Shown here piece by piece: positions 1 to 9,323 of a stretch of 64,000 nt of DNA. Source of the DNA: Curvibacter gracilis ATCC BAA-807 (GTDB taxonomy: Bacteria > Pseudomonadota > Gammaproteobacteria > Burkholderiales > Burkholderiaceae_C); NCBI RefSeq assembly GCF_000518645.1, contig NZ_JADZ01000028.1:1-64000 (forward strand). The letters run 5' to 3'. Position numbers and translations under genes: made by a program. The notes beneath the pieces were generated by a model. That model was not told where the DNA came from. It did no database searches and was given only the letters and a program-made list of their open reading frames with translations. Each line of letters opens with the position of its first letter. Positions within the stretch are counted from its first letter, which is position 1.

Positions 1-360
1 TTGCTTGCCCAGGATGATCAGGCCCGGTTGCTCCTTGGCCACCAGCGCGTTGAGCAGCTTGGCCACGGCCAGGGGCTGCAGTTCGAGGTCGGCGGGGGTT
101 TCGACCAGGATGGCCCGGTCCGCACCGATGGCCATGGCCGTGCGCAGGGTCTCCTGGCACTGGGCCACGCCGCAGCTCACCGCGATCACCTCCGTGGCCA
201 CGCCTTTTTCCTTCAGGCGCACCGCTTCTTCGACGGCAATCTCGTCAAAGGGGTTCATGCTCATCTTGACGTTGGCGATGTCCACACCCGTGTTGTCCGA
301 CTTCACCCGGACCTTCACGTTGTAGTCCACCACGCGTTTGACGGGGACCAAAACCTTCAT
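1..360 (-). CDS. etfB: Electron transfer flavoprotein beta subunit (partial, runs off left edge)
   Basis: The first 120 residues of EtfB, the small subunit of the EtfAB heterodimer that passes electrons from acyl-CoA and related dehydrogenases to ETF:quinone oxidoreductase. The reading begins [20 protein letters not shown] and contains the conserved [21 protein letters not shown] block and the AIGADRAI segment of the nucleotide-binding fold, which place it firmly in the family. A Shine-Dalgarno-like GGAG lies about 10 bases before the ATG at 360. The C-terminal half and presumably etfA lie beyond position 1. The upstream region holds two palindromes that may be operators for an acyl-CoA or branched-chain catabolism regulator. 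Identity is secure; completeness cannot be judged. Confidence 0.93.
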   Translation of the reverse strand, partial: MKVLVPVKRVVDYNVKVRVKSDNTGVDIANVKMSMNPFDEIAVEEAVRLKEKGVATEVIAVSCGVAQCQETLRTAMAIGADRAILVETPADLELQPLAVAKLLNALVAKEQPGLIILGKQ

Positions 361-388
361 TGCTGCGGCTCCAAATTGATTGATTGAA

Positions 389-404
389 TTGACGTGCACG
401 TAAA
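389..404. promoter_or_regulatory. Operator-like palindrome upstream of etfB (proximal)
   Basis: TTGACGTGCACGTAAA is an imperfect dyad built around ACGTGCACGT, 29 bases upstream of the etfB start. Its shape, TTGACGT-N2-ACGTAAA, resembles the motif reported for MerR-type LiuR regulators of branched-chain amino acid and fatty acid catabolism in proteobacteria. That assignment is from memory of the motif and is an inference. Confidence 0.45.
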
Positions 405-522
405 CCAAATGATCCTATGCGGCGCAACGTCGATTGACTGAAATGGTTCTCGAAATCGAGTGCCCATCGCGACAAAGCACAAAAAAGTACGACCGTGCTT
501 TTTTCGGATTATACAAGGGGAA

Positions 523-541
523 GATTGACGTTACGTCAATC
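523..541. promoter_or_regulatory. Perfect 19-bp inverted repeat in the etfB upstream region
   Basis: GATTGACGTTACGTCAATC has perfect 9-bp arms around one central base. It shares the TTGACGT half-site with the palindrome at 389-404, so one regulator may bind both. It lies between the terminator of the XRE gene and etfB, so etfB is the only gene it could control directly. Confidence 0.5.
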
Positions 542-568
542 ACCAAGTCAGATTGGAGGGGCTTTCAG

Positions 569-589
569 AAAAGGGGCCCTGTGGGCCCC
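569..589 (-). terminator. Rho-independent terminator after the XRE gene
   Basis: On the minus strand a 7-bp GGGGCCC/GGGCCCC stem with a 3-base loop is followed by TTTTCT, immediately downstream of the stop codon at 592. It separates the HDAC-ECH-MscS-XRE operon from etfB. Confidence 0.75.
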
Positions 590-591
590 GG

Positions 592-918
592 TCAGTGAGG
601 CGGGCTGCCCGTGGCCTGGGCGGCTGCGGCTTCAATGGCGCGGCGGCCGGATTCGTCGGCGGCGTCGAACAGCCTCAGCAAGGCCTGCTGACGCGGGCCG
701 GGCACCGAGTGCTTCACCGGCAGGCGCTCGCCCGTGATCACGTACAAAACATCCAGGCCCGAGCGGGCCCACACCGCCAGGGCCTCCGTGGCCACGTGCC
801 CGGCGCCCGACTCCCAATTGAACATGGTCTTGCGGGTGACGGGCACCAGGGCGGCAAAATCGTTCTGGCTGAAGCCCAGCCGTTCGCGTTCTTCGCGCAG
901 GCGTTGACCTGAGTTCAT
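592..918 (-). CDS. XRE-family helix-turn-helix transcriptional regulator
   Basis: A 108-residue protein with an N-terminal Cro/CI-type HTH at about residues 5-60: LREERERLGFSQNDFAALV followed by RKTMFNWESG, the typical helix 2-turn-helix 3 of XRE regulators. The C-terminal 40 residues look like a short helical tail rather than a ligand-binding domain. A strong Shine-Dalgarno (AGGAGGT) sits 6 bases before the ATG. It is the last gene of a same-strand run with an mscS-like gene, an enoyl-CoA hydratase and an HDAC-like gene, 39 bases after mscS, and a terminator follows. The target genes are unknown. It is not obviously a toxin-antitoxin antidote because no partner toxin is adjacent. Confidence 0.85.
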   Translation of the reverse strand: MNSGQRLREERERLGFSQNDFAALVPVTRKTMFNWESGAGHVATEALAVWARSGLDVLYVITGERLPVKHSVPGPRQQALLRLFDAADESGRRAIEAAAAQATGSPPH

Positions 919-957
919 GAGAAACCTCCTGATGGATCCGGTGGCCCCCCAATGGGC

Positions 958-2259
958 TCAGCCCCCAGGCGACACTGCAGGGGCCACAGCAGTGGCCGAC
1001 AACAACGCGGCAGCCTCGGGGCCTTGCACCCGCAGCACCCGCTGCGGATAGGGAATTTCGACCTTGGCCGCCCGCAGACCCGCCAGCATGGCCAGGTTGA
1101 CGGCGGAGCGGATGTTGACCTGCCCACTGGCGGGATCACTGATCCAGAAATGCAGACTGAACTCCAGCCCGTCGGGCGCGAAGTTGACCAGGTAGGCCAC
1201 GGGTGCCGGGTCGGCCAGCACCCGCTCTTGCGCCTTGGCCGCGTCGCACAGGATCTGCTGCACCTGGCTCACATCGCTGTCATAGCCCACCACCACGTTG
1301 GTCGTGAGGTTGAAGCGCAGATCCGCCGCCGACAGGTTCTCGACCCGCTGCGACACCATGGTCTCGTTGGGCACGATGGATTCGCGCCCATTGGTGGCCC
1401 GCAGCAGGGTGTAGCGCGTCTTGATGTCGGTGATCTTGCCCTCGAAGCTGTCGACCCGCACGTTGTCACCGATGCGCAGCGAGCGCTCCAGCAGGATGAC
1501 AAAGCCACTCACGTAATTGGCCGCCAGCTTTTGCAGACCGAAACCCAGGCCCACGCCCACCGCACCGCCCAGCACCGACAGCGCCGTCAGATCGACCCCC
1601 ACGGCCGACAAGGCGAACAGCAAACCCATGAGCAACAGCACGGCGCGCATGGCGTTGACGGCCACGCGCCGCATCGACAGGTCGCTGATGGCGTGGCTCA
1701 GCACCTTGCGCTCCAGGGTGGACGACACCCACAGGGCCACCACCAGCACCAGGCCCGAGCTCAGGCAGCCCTCGATCAGGGTGCGCAGGCTGATCGAGGT
1801 CTTGCCGAAGGCGAGGTGGATCGCATCCAGTTCTTCGAGCACCGAAGGCAGCAAATCGACGATCCAGAGCACCGCCGCCAGCCAGGCCACCCACGAGAAC
1901 AGCCGCTCGACCAGGCGCATGGCCCCCGACTCTGGAAAGGCGGCCGACAGCACCCGGGCAAAAAAGCGGATCACCGCGAGCGACACCAGCACCGGGATCG
2001 CGATCTTGAGCAGAAAGACGCTCTGATGGTGCGCCACCACGGCCCGGGCCGCGTAGACCAGGGCCAGGGCCAGCGCAGGGAACAGCAGGCCATCCAGGGT
2101 GCGGCGCCCGAACCAGACGGAATCCCCCGCGGCCCGTGCCCGGCGCCCGGCCCAGAAAGAAACGCCAAAGGCCACCACCAGGCTGCCCACCAGGCAGGCC
2201 AATTCGATCCAGGCGCGCGAGGTCTGGAACTCGGCCTGCAGGTTATCCAACAAATCCAT
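958..2259 (-). CDS. MscS-family mechanosensitive ion channel
   Basis: 433 residues beginning MDLLDNLQAEF. The longer reading upstream would run into the neighbouring gene, and GGAGAG precedes the chosen ATG. About four to five hydrophobic segments in the first 250 residues are followed by the pore-lining helix, rich in Gly and Ala (GGAVGVGLGFGLQKLAANYVSG), and the beta domain with RIGDNVRVDSFEGKI and IVPNETMVSQRVENLS, all hallmarks of MscS. It is likely an inner-membrane channel that releases solutes on hypo-osmotic shock. It belongs to the small-channel class with an N-terminal extension and lacks the large periplasmic domain of MscK. The gene lies 7 bases after the enoyl-CoA hydratase stop, so it is probably translationally coupled. 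Confidence 0.9.
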   Translation of the reverse strand: MDLLDNLQAEFQTSRAWIELACLVGSLVVAFGVSFWAGRRARAAGDSVWFGRRTLDGLLFPALALALVYAARAVVAHHQSVFLLKIAIPVLVSLAVIRFFARVLSAAFPESGAMRLVERLFSWVAWLAAVLWIVDLLPSVLEELDAIHLAFGKTSISLRTLIEGCLSSGLVLVVALWVSSTLERKVLSHAISDLSMRRVAVNAMRAVLLLMGLLFALSAVGVDLTALSVLGGAVGVGLGFGLQKLAANYVSGFVILLERSLRIGDNVRVDSFEGKITDIKTRYTLLRATNGRESIVPNETMVSQRVENLSAADLRFNLTTNVVVGYDSDVSQVQQILCDAAKAQERVLADPAPVAYLVNFAPDGLEFSLHFWISDPASGQVNIRSAVNLAMLAGLRAAKVEIPYPQRVLRVQGPEAAALLSATAVAPAVSPGG

Positions 2260-2266
2260 CAATGCT

Positions 2267-3070
2267 TCACTCTCCGGTAGGCACCCAGCGGGGCGCCCGT
2301 TTCTCTGCAAAAGCCTGCGCGCCCTCCTGGGCGGCAGGGTCCATCATGTTGAGGGCCATGGTCTGGGCGGCCAGCTGGTAGGCGGCCTCGACACCGGCTT
2401 CGCGCTGACGGTAGAACAAGGCCTTGCCCATCGCCAGCGCCGCCCGCGGCTTGTGCAGCAGGCTTTGCACCAGAGTCTCCACGGCCGCATCCAGTTCCGC
2501 AGGCGCCACCACCCGGTTGAGCAAGCCCTGGGCCAGGGCCTCCTGGGCGTCGATGAAATCACCGGTGAACAGCATCTCCAGCGCCTTCTTGGCCGACACA
2601 TTGCGTGCCAGAGGCACGCTGGGGGTCGCACAGAACAGGCCATAGCGGATCCCGCTGGTGGCAAAGCTGGCCTCGGTGCTCGCCACGGCCAGGTCACACT
2701 GGGCCACCAACTGACAACCCGCCGCCGTGGCCATGCCCTGCACCCGGGCCAGCACGGGCACCGGCAGGCGCTGCAAAGACATCATGAAGCGGCTGCAACG
2801 GTCGAACAGGGCCTGGTGATCAGCCTGCGCCAGACCCGGCTCAGCCATGGCCTTGAGGTCATGCCCCGCACAGAAGGCCCGGCCGCTGGCGGCCAGCACC
2901 AGCACACGCAGGCCCTCATCGGCGGCGGCCGCATCGAGCGCGGCCTGCAGGGCGATCAGCATCGCCTCGCTGAGCACATTGAAGCGCTCCGGCTGGTTCA
3001 GGGTCAGGGTCAGCACACCGCGGGCATCGCGCCGGGTGAGCAGCAGGTCGGGTGGCGAGGCTTCAGGCAT
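2267..3070 (-). CDS. Enoyl-CoA hydratase/isomerase family protein
   Basis: 267 residues of the crotonase superfamily, which hydrate or isomerise acyl-CoA thioesters. Visible signatures are SGRAFCAGHDLKAM (oxyanion-hole and CoA-binding loop) near residues 62-75 and the second oxyanion segment around QGMATAAGCQLVAQCDLAVA near 115. The usual first catalytic Glu of true hydratases is replaced by Gln/Leu in this second segment. This resembles the enoyl-CoA hydratases of the EchA8/ECHDC3 type that keep the fold but have uncertain activity. It is the second gene of the operon, 16 bases after the HDAC-like gene. Substrate is unknown; a role in acyl-CoA metabolism would fit the nearby etfB. Confidence 0.85.
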   Translation of the reverse strand: MPEASPPDLLLTRRDARGVLTLTLNQPERFNVLSEAMLIALQAALDAAAADEGLRVLVLAASGRAFCAGHDLKAMAEPGLAQADHQALFDRCSRFMMSLQRLPVPVLARVQGMATAAGCQLVAQCDLAVASTEASFATSGIRYGLFCATPSVPLARNVSAKKALEMLFTGDFIDAQEALAQGLLNRVVAPAELDAAVETLVQSLLHKPRAALAMGKALFYRQREAGVEAAYQLAAQTMALNMMDPAAQEGAQAFAEKRAPRWVPTGE

Positions 3071-3086
3071 GTGGCAGACCCCGGGC

Positions 3087-4061
3087 TCAGATGTCGGCCA
3101 GCACCCGCACGTGGGCTTCCACGCTGCGAGCCAGGGCGGCCGGGTTGTAGCCGCCCTCCAGGCAGGACACGATGCGGCCCTTGGAGAAGCGGCGCGCGAT
3201 GTCCTTGATGCGCAGGGTGATCCAGGCGAAGTCCTGTTCGGTCAGGCCCAGCTGGCCCATGTCGTCCTCGCGGTGGGCATCGAAGCCGGCGCTGATGAAG
3301 ATCATCTCGGGCTTGAAGGCCTCCAGCCGCGGGATCCACATCATTTCGATGATCTCGCGCAGGTCCATGCCCCGGGTGTAGGCCGGCACGGGGATGTTGA
3401 GCATGTTGTCGGCCGGGTGCTGGTCGCCCGAGTAGGGGTAGAACGGGTGCTGGAAGAAGCTCACCATCAGGGCCCGCGGATCGCCCGAGAGGATGTTTTC
3501 GGTGCCGTTGCCGTGGTGCACATCAAAGTCGACGATGGCCACCCGCTGCAGGCGGTAGCGCTCCAGTGCGTAACGCGCCGCAATGGCCACGTTGTTGAAG
3601 AAGCAAAAGCCCATGGCCTTGTCGCGGCAGGCGTGGTGGCCCGGCGGGCGCACGGCACAGAAGGCGTTCTCGAGCTCGCCGGCCATGATGGCGTCGGTGG
3701 CCGCCAGGGCGGCACCGGCGGACCGCAGGGCGGCCTGCCACGTGAAGGCGTTGATGCTGGTGTCCTGATCGAGCTGGGCATGGGGCGGGCCACCGGCCTG
3801 GATCTCATCGACCAGGCGATCGGTCAGCCCGCGCAAGGCGGCGATGTGCATGCGGTCGTGCGCCAGCTCGACGTCGGCCAGGGCGGCCGTGGGGGCCTCG
3901 CGGCGGTCCAGCGCATCGCTGACCCCCGTCATCAGAAGGCGGTCCTCGATGGCGTCCAGGCGGGCCGGACATTCGGGGTGATCATGGCCCATCTCGTGTT
4001 TCCAGCAATCACGATGGGTGTAGTAACCGGTTTTGTTCACAGGCGATCTCGTGTCTCTCAT
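3087..4061 (-). CDS. Histone deacetylase family protein (acetylpolyamine amidohydrolase-like)
   Basis: 324 residues covering the arginase-deacetylase fold. Zn and catalytic motifs are intact: AVRPPGHHAC (general-base His pair), VDFDVHHGNGTENIL (Asp and His zinc ligands), ISAGFDAHREDD (third zinc ligand) and CLEGGYN with the transition-state Tyr. Bacterial members deacetylate small molecules such as acetylpolyamines or related amides rather than histones. The ATG at 4061 is used here; a GTG seven codons later is an alternative with a slightly better upstream GAGA. Its start lies only 24 bases from the divergent MoxR start, so both promoters must overlap. It heads the operon with enoyl-CoA hydratase, MscS and XRE. 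Confidence 0.9.
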   Translation of the reverse strand: MRDTRSPVNKTGYYTHRDCWKHEMGHDHPECPARLDAIEDRLLMTGVSDALDRREAPTAALADVELAHDRMHIAALRGLTDRLVDEIQAGGPPHAQLDQDTSINAFTWQAALRSAGAALAATDAIMAGELENAFCAVRPPGHHACRDKAMGFCFFNNVAIAARYALERYRLQRVAIVDFDVHHGNGTENILSGDPRALMVSFFQHPFYPYSGDQHPADNMLNIPVPAYTRGMDLREIIEMMWIPRLEAFKPEMIFISAGFDAHREDDMGQLGLTEQDFAWITLRIKDIARRFSKGRIVSCLEGGYNPAALARSVEAHVRVLADI

Positions 4062-4085
4062 ATTTTTGGGATAACGTCTCGGGCC

Positions 4086-5002
<917 letters not shown>

Positions 5003-5006
<4 letters not shown>

Positions 5007-6016
5007 ACACCCCCCTGGCAGCCTTGCCCGGCGGCTGGGCCCGCTTCAACCCTGCCAGCCAGGCCCGGGCCCGGTTCCGGCGCTGGTGGCAGGGGCGCCT
5101 GCCCCTGAGCGATCTGATGACGCTGAGCCAGCGCAACGTCTACATCCTGCCCACGCGCCCGGGCTGGATGCTGGCGGCCACCCTGCTGGTGCTGCTGCTG
5201 GCCTCGATCAACTACCAGCTCAACCTGGGCTATCTGCTGACCTTTTTGCTGGCCGGCTGCGCCGTGGCGGGCATGCATGTGGGGCACGCCACCCTGAGTG
5301 GCCTGTCGATGCGCCTGCAGCCCCCCGCCCCGACCTTCTGTGGCCAGGTACAGTCCCTGGAGGTGGTGCTGGACAACCCCCGCAAGACGCCCCGCCACGG
5401 CATCGGTCTGGCCGTGCTGGACAGCGCCGACTGGGTCTGGACCGACGTGCCGGCCCAGGGCCAGAGCGTGCTGCACCTGGCCTTCTGCCCAAGCCAGCGC
5501 GGCCTGCACAGGGTGCCGGTGCTGAGCGCGGAGACCCGCTTCCCCCTGGGCACCTTCCGGGTCTGGACGATCTGGCGCCCGGCCGCGCAGGTGCTGGTCT
5601 ACCCGCGACCTGAAGCGGCCGCGCCCCCGCTGCCCCCGGGCCAGGCCCGGGACCAGGCCCCCGCCCTGGCGGCGGGCCTGACCCGCGGCCAGGAGTACGA
5701 CGGTGTGCGCGCCTACCGGCGGGGCGACCCGATGCGCCAGGTGGTCTGGAAGAAGGCCGCCACGGCTCTGGCCACCGGCTCAGCCGTCCTGGTCAGCCGC
5801 GACAGCGCGCCGGCCCCCTTGCACGAACTGTGGCTGGACCACGCCAGCCTGTCGGCCCTGCCGCCCGAGGCACGCTGGTCCAGGCTGTGCGCCTGGGTGC
5901 TGGCTGCCGACACCCTGGGCCTGCATTTCGGGCTGCGTCTGCCCCAACGGGAGATCCCGCTCGGCACGGGCCCGGCCCACCGCCAACAATGCCTGGAGGC
6001 CCTGGCCCTGTGCTGA
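5003..6016 (+). CDS. DUF58 domain-containing membrane protein
   Basis: 337 residues. Two hydrophobic segments near residues 52-95 (including MLAATLLVLLLASINY) precede the conserved DUF58 core in the C-terminal half, with the diagnostic GQEYDGVRAYRRGDPMRQVVWKKAA block around residue 230. DUF58 proteins are almost always coded next to MoxR ATPases and TgpA-like transglutaminases, as here. They are inferred to be client or scaffold proteins at the inner membrane. It overlaps moxR by 4 bases and tgpA by 7 bases, giving a tightly coupled three-gene operon. Molecular function is unknown. Confidence 0.88.
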
Positions 6017-8073
6017 ACCGCCCGCTCCCCACGTCCCAATTGCCGCGTGACAGCCGCGACACCCTCTTTTTGCTGGCCGTGGTGGCCTGGGTGGTGCTGC
6101 CTCATGCGGCCAACCTGCCGGCCTGGACCCTGCTGATGGCCTGCCTGGCCCTGGGCTGGCGGGGCTGGCTGGCCTGGCATGCCCGGCCGCTGCCGGCGCG
6201 CTGGTGGCTGCTGGGCCTGTTGCTGCTGGCCATGGCGGGCACCTTCTGGAGCCACAAGACCTTGTTGGGGCGCGATGCGGGGGTCACCCTGGTGGTGGCC
6301 CTGCTGGCACTCAAGACGCTGGAGATGCGGGCCCGGCGAGACGCCTTCGTGGTGTTCTTCCTGGGCTTCTTCACCATGCTGACCCACTTCTTCTTCTCGC
6401 AAAGCCTGCTGGTGGCGCTGGCCATGCTGCTGGGCCTGCTGGGCCTGCTCACCGCCCTCATCAACGCCAACCTGCCGGCGGGCCGGCCGCCGCTGGCCAC
6501 CTCGGCCGGCCTGGCGCTGCGCATGACGGCCTGGGGGGCCCCCGTGATGGTGGCGCTGTTCGTGCTGTTCCCGCGGGTGGCCCCCCTGTGGGGCCTGCCG
6601 GCCGATGCGCAGGGGGCCCGCAGCGGCCTGTCCTCGCGCATGAGCGTGGGCGACGTCACCGAGCTGGCCCTGGACGATGCCATCGCCTTCCGTGTGCGCT
6701 TTCTGAATGCCAACGGCGCAGCACCCGAGCAAAGACAGCTGTACTTCCGGGGGCCGGTGTTCTCGAGCTTCGACGGCCGCGAATGGAAGCCGCGCCAGCC
6801 CGAGGAGCTGGTGAACCAGGTGCTTTACCGTCGGCCGCCCGCCAGCCTCAAGACCCAGGGCACGCCGGTGCCCTATGAAATGACCCTGGAGCCCAACAAC
6901 CGGCCCTGGCTGCTGACGCTGGATGCCACCGTCGAGGCACCGCGCCTGGGCCCTCAGATCGCCTATGCCACGCCCGAGCTGCAATGGGTGATGGCCCGCC
7001 CCGTCACCGAATTGCTGCGCTACCAGGCCGTGGCCTACCCCGACTTCAGCTATGGCCCGACGGCCGGCGACCCCTTGCTGCGCCAGGAGACCGAGCTGCC
7101 CGCCGGCTACAACCCGCGCACCCTGCAACTGGCCAGCGAGATGCGCCGCGACCCGAAACTCGCGGGTGCTGACGATGGCGCCCTGGTGCAGCAGGTGCTG
7201 AACCGCCTGGCCACCGGTGGCTACAGCTACACCCTGGAACCGGGCCTGTATGGGCGCGACACCGCTGACGAGTTCTGGTTCGATCGCAAAGCGGGCTTTT
7301 GCGAGCATGTGGCGTCTTCGTTCGTGGTGTTGATGCGGGCCCTGGACATCCCGGCGCGGGTGGTCACCGGCTACCAGGGCGGCGAGCGCAACCCGCTCGA
7401 TGGCTACTGGACCCTGCGCCAGAGCGATGCCCACGCCTGGGCCGAGGTCTGGCTGAACGGGCGCGGCTGGGTGCGCATCGACCCCACGGCGGCCATTGCC
7501 CCCGGGCGCGTCGGCTCCATGCAACGCCTGGTGGCGCCGCGCGGCCTGGTCGCCAGCGCCCTGGTGACCATGAGCCCAGGCCTGATGCAAAGCCTGCGAG
7601 GCCTCTGGGAGGCCACCAACAACCGCTGGAACCAGTGGGTGCTCAACTACACCCAGGGGCGACAGCTCGACCTGCTGCGCAAGCTGGGCTTCGAGGCCCC
7701 CAGCTGGGAAGACCTGGTGCTGCTCCTGGGCGGCTTGCTGGCCGCCTCGGCCCTGGGCGCCGGGGCCTGGCAGTTGTGGGACCGCCGCCAACACGACCCC
7801 TGGCTGCGTCTGCTGAACCAGGCCCAGACCCTGGCCCGGGCCCGTGGCCTGGAGACCCCAGGCGTGGCCACGCCACGCACCCTGGGCCGCCTGGCCCTGG
7901 AGCGCTGGGGCCCCGCCGGCCAACCCTTGCACGATTGGCTGTTGCAACTGGAGCGGCTGCGGTATGCACCGCCAGCACCACCGGCTTCGATCGGTCGTCC
8001 CCCGACGGCGAGCGCCTTGAAAGACCTGGAACGGCAATTGAGGCGCCTGAATTGGCCGACCCGTCCAACTTGA
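6010..8073 (+). CDS. tgpA: TgpA-type membrane transglutaminase-like protein (DUF3488 / transglutaminase / DUF4129)
   Basis: 687 residues from the GTG at 6010, preceded by GGAGG 10 bases upstream; an in-frame ATG at 5989 is an alternative. The N-terminal 190 residues hold about six membrane helices (DUF3488). The periplasmic core carries the papain-like triad: Cys in KAGFCEHVASS near residue 431, His in DAHAWAEVWL near 473, and Asp in VRIDPT near 490. A further membrane helix near 575 precedes a cytoplasmic DUF4129-like tail. The Pseudomonas aeruginosa homologue TgpA is essential and exported, with transglutaminase-type activity reported. It is likely to act with the adjacent MoxR and DUF58 proteins in envelope maintenance. 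Confidence 0.9.
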   Translation: MLNRPLPTSQLPRDSRDTLFLLAVVAWVVLPHAANLPAWTLLMACLALGWRGWLAWHARPLPARWWLLGLLLLAMAGTFWSHKTLLGRDAGVTLVVALLALKTLEMRARRDAFVVFFLGFFTMLTHFFFSQSLLVALAMLLGLLGLLTALINANLPAGRPPLATSAGLALRMTAWGAPVMVALFVLFPRVAPLWGLPADAQGARSGLSSRMSVGDVTELALDDAIAFRVRFLNANGAAPEQRQLYFRGPVFSSFDGREWKPRQPEELVNQVLYRRPPASLKTQGTPVPYEMTLEPNNRPWLLTLDATVEAPRLGPQIAYATPELQWVMARPVTELLRYQAVAYPDFSYGPTAGDPLLRQETELPAGYNPRTLQLASEMRRDPKLAGADDGALVQQVLNRLATGGYSYTLEPGLYGRDTADEFWFDRKAGFCEHVASSFVVLMRALDIPARVVTGYQGGERNPLDGYWTLRQSDAHAWAEVWLNGRGWVRIDPTAAIAPGRVGSMQRLVAPRGLVASALVTMSPGLMQSLRGLWEATNNRWNQWVLNYTQGRQLDLLRKLGFEAPSWEDLVLLLGGLLAASALGAGAWQLWDRRQHDPWLRLLNQAQTLARARGLETPGVATPRTLGRLALERWGPAGQPLHDWLLQLERLRYAPPAPPASIGRPPTASALKDLERQLRRLNWPTRPT

Positions 8074-8110
8074 TGTCATCGCCCGCAATTTTTGCGGCCC
8101 CGCTCGGCCA

Positions 8111-8126
8111 CGACCCCTTGGGGTCG
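8111..8126. repeat. 16-bp perfect palindrome upstream of mltB
   Basis: CGACCCCTTGGGGTCG is a perfect palindrome. Its centre supplies the only plausible -35 (TTGGGG, 8118-8123) at 16 bases from the -10-like GACAAT at 8140-8145. It could be an operator overlapping the mltB promoter or a small hairpin after tgpA; there is no U-tract, so a terminator is unlikely. Confidence 0.4.
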
Positions 8127-8139
8127 GCTTGACTGCTGT

Positions 8140-8145
8140 GACAAT
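8140..8145 (+). promoter_or_regulatory. Predicted -10 element giving a leaderless mltB transcript
   Basis: GACAAT lies exactly 7 bases before the ATG at 8153, so transcription would start at or next to the start codon. No Shine-Dalgarno is present. The same spacing occurs before three other genes in the window. Confidence 0.4.
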
Positions 8146-8152
8146 GACGATC

Positions 8153-9286
8153 ATGCACGCAATGACCCGAACCCTGGCCACGCTGATCATGGCCAGTCTT
8201 CTCCCCACCCTGGCCATCGCGAGCCACGAGCCCAAGGCTGGCAAAAAGCACCATGCCAGTGCAAAAGCCACCAAAGCCAGCCAATCCAGCTCGGCCAGCC
8301 GCAAGAAATCCGAGGCGGTGGTGGGCACCACGCCCTATGCCCAACGCAGCGACGCCATGGCCTTTGCCGACGATGTGGCCGACCGGCGCCAGCTGGACCG
8401 GGTGGCGCTGCGCGACGCCCTGGGCCAGGCCCGGCTGTTGCCCGGCGTGCCCAGGCTGATGCTGCCCCCCAGCAGCCCCAGCGCCAAGAACTGGCAGGCC
8501 TACCGGGCGCGCTTCGTGGAGCCGGTGCGCATCAACGCCGGTGTGGCCTTCTGGCAGCGCCACCGTGACACCCTGGAGCGGGCCGAGCGCGAATTTGGCG
8601 TGCCGGCCGCGGTGATCGCGGGCATCCTGGGGGTGGAGACCCTGTACGGGCAGCACATGGGCAACTACCGCGTGATCGACGCGCTGGCCACCCTGGCTTT
8701 CGACTTCCCCGCCGGCCACCCGCGCGCGGCCGAGCGTCAGGCGTACTTCCGCGGTGAGCTGGAGCAGTTTCTGGCCTACCACCAGCGCAGTGGCACCGAT
8801 GCCCTGCAGCCGCGGGGCAGTTACGCAGGCGCCATGGGCATGCCGCAGTTCATGCCCAGCAGCTGGGCCCGCTACGCGGTCGATTTTGACGGCGACGGTC
8901 GCATCGACCTGTTCAACAGCCCGGCAGACGCCATCGGTTCGGTGGCGAACTACTTCAAAGGCTACGGCTGGCAGACCGGTTTGCCGGTGCGCTATGCCAT
9001 GCACTTCGACCCGGAGCGGCTCGACAAGGAAGCCCTGCTGCTGCCCGACATCCTGCCCACCTTCAGCCCCGCCCAGTTTGCGGCCAAGGGGGCCGTGCTC
9101 GACGAGGGCCCAGTGGCGCCGGGCACCAAGCTGGCCTTGATCGAGCTGCACAACGGGGGCGCCCAGCCCAGCTATGTGGCCGGCACCGACAATTTCTACG
9201 TGATCACCCGCTACAACTGGTCCAGCTACTACGCCATGGCGGTGATCGAGCTGGGCGAGGCGATCCAGGCAGCGCTGCCACGCTGA
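8153..9286 (+). CDS. mltB: Lytic murein transglycosylase B
   Basis: 377 residues. An N-terminal signal peptide (MTRTLATLIMASLLPTLAIA) is followed by a Lys/Ser/Ala-rich linker and the MltB catalytic domain. Family signatures are GVPAAVIAGILGVETLYGQH, with the catalytic Glu of VETLYG near residue 163; GSYAGAMGMPQFMPSSW; and DFDGDGRIDLFNSPADAIGSVANYF, the Asp-rich EF-hand-like loop. It cleaves the MurNAc-GlcNAc bond of peptidoglycan with formation of a 1,6-anhydro product, in the periplasm. No lipobox is visible, so it resembles soluble MltB forms. The start was placed at 8153 because of the -10 element 7 bases upstream; in-frame ATGs at 8144 and 8162 are alternatives. Confidence 0.92.
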   Translation: MHAMTRTLATLIMASLLPTLAIASHEPKAGKKHHASAKATKASQSSSASRKKSEAVVGTTPYAQRSDAMAFADDVADRRQLDRVALRDALGQARLLPGVPRLMLPPSSPSAKNWQAYRARFVEPVRINAGVAFWQRHRDTLERAEREFGVPAAVIAGILGVETLYGQHMGNYRVIDALATLAFDFPAGHPRAAERQAYFRGELEQFLAYHQRSGTDALQPRGSYAGAMGMPQFMPSSWARYAVDFDGDGRIDLFNSPADAIGSVANYFKGYGWQTGLPVRYAMHFDPERLDKEALLLPDILPTFSPAQFAAKGAVLDEGPVAPGTKLALIELHNGGAQPSYVAGTDNFYVITRYNWSSYYAMAVIELGEAIQAALPR

Positions 9287-9323
9287 GGACGACAGCGCCC
9301 TCCCCCGGAGCGCGCGGCCGTCG

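Noticed and set aside
474-504. AAAGCAC...GTGCTTT hairpin followed by T-run as a terminator
   Set aside because: No plus-strand gene ends upstream of it, the loop is 14 bases, and it lies between divergent regulatory elements of etfB; likely chance.
952-2280. 442-residue plus-strand open frame
   Set aside because: Antisense to the MscS-family channel gene, whose pore and beta-domain motifs are clear.
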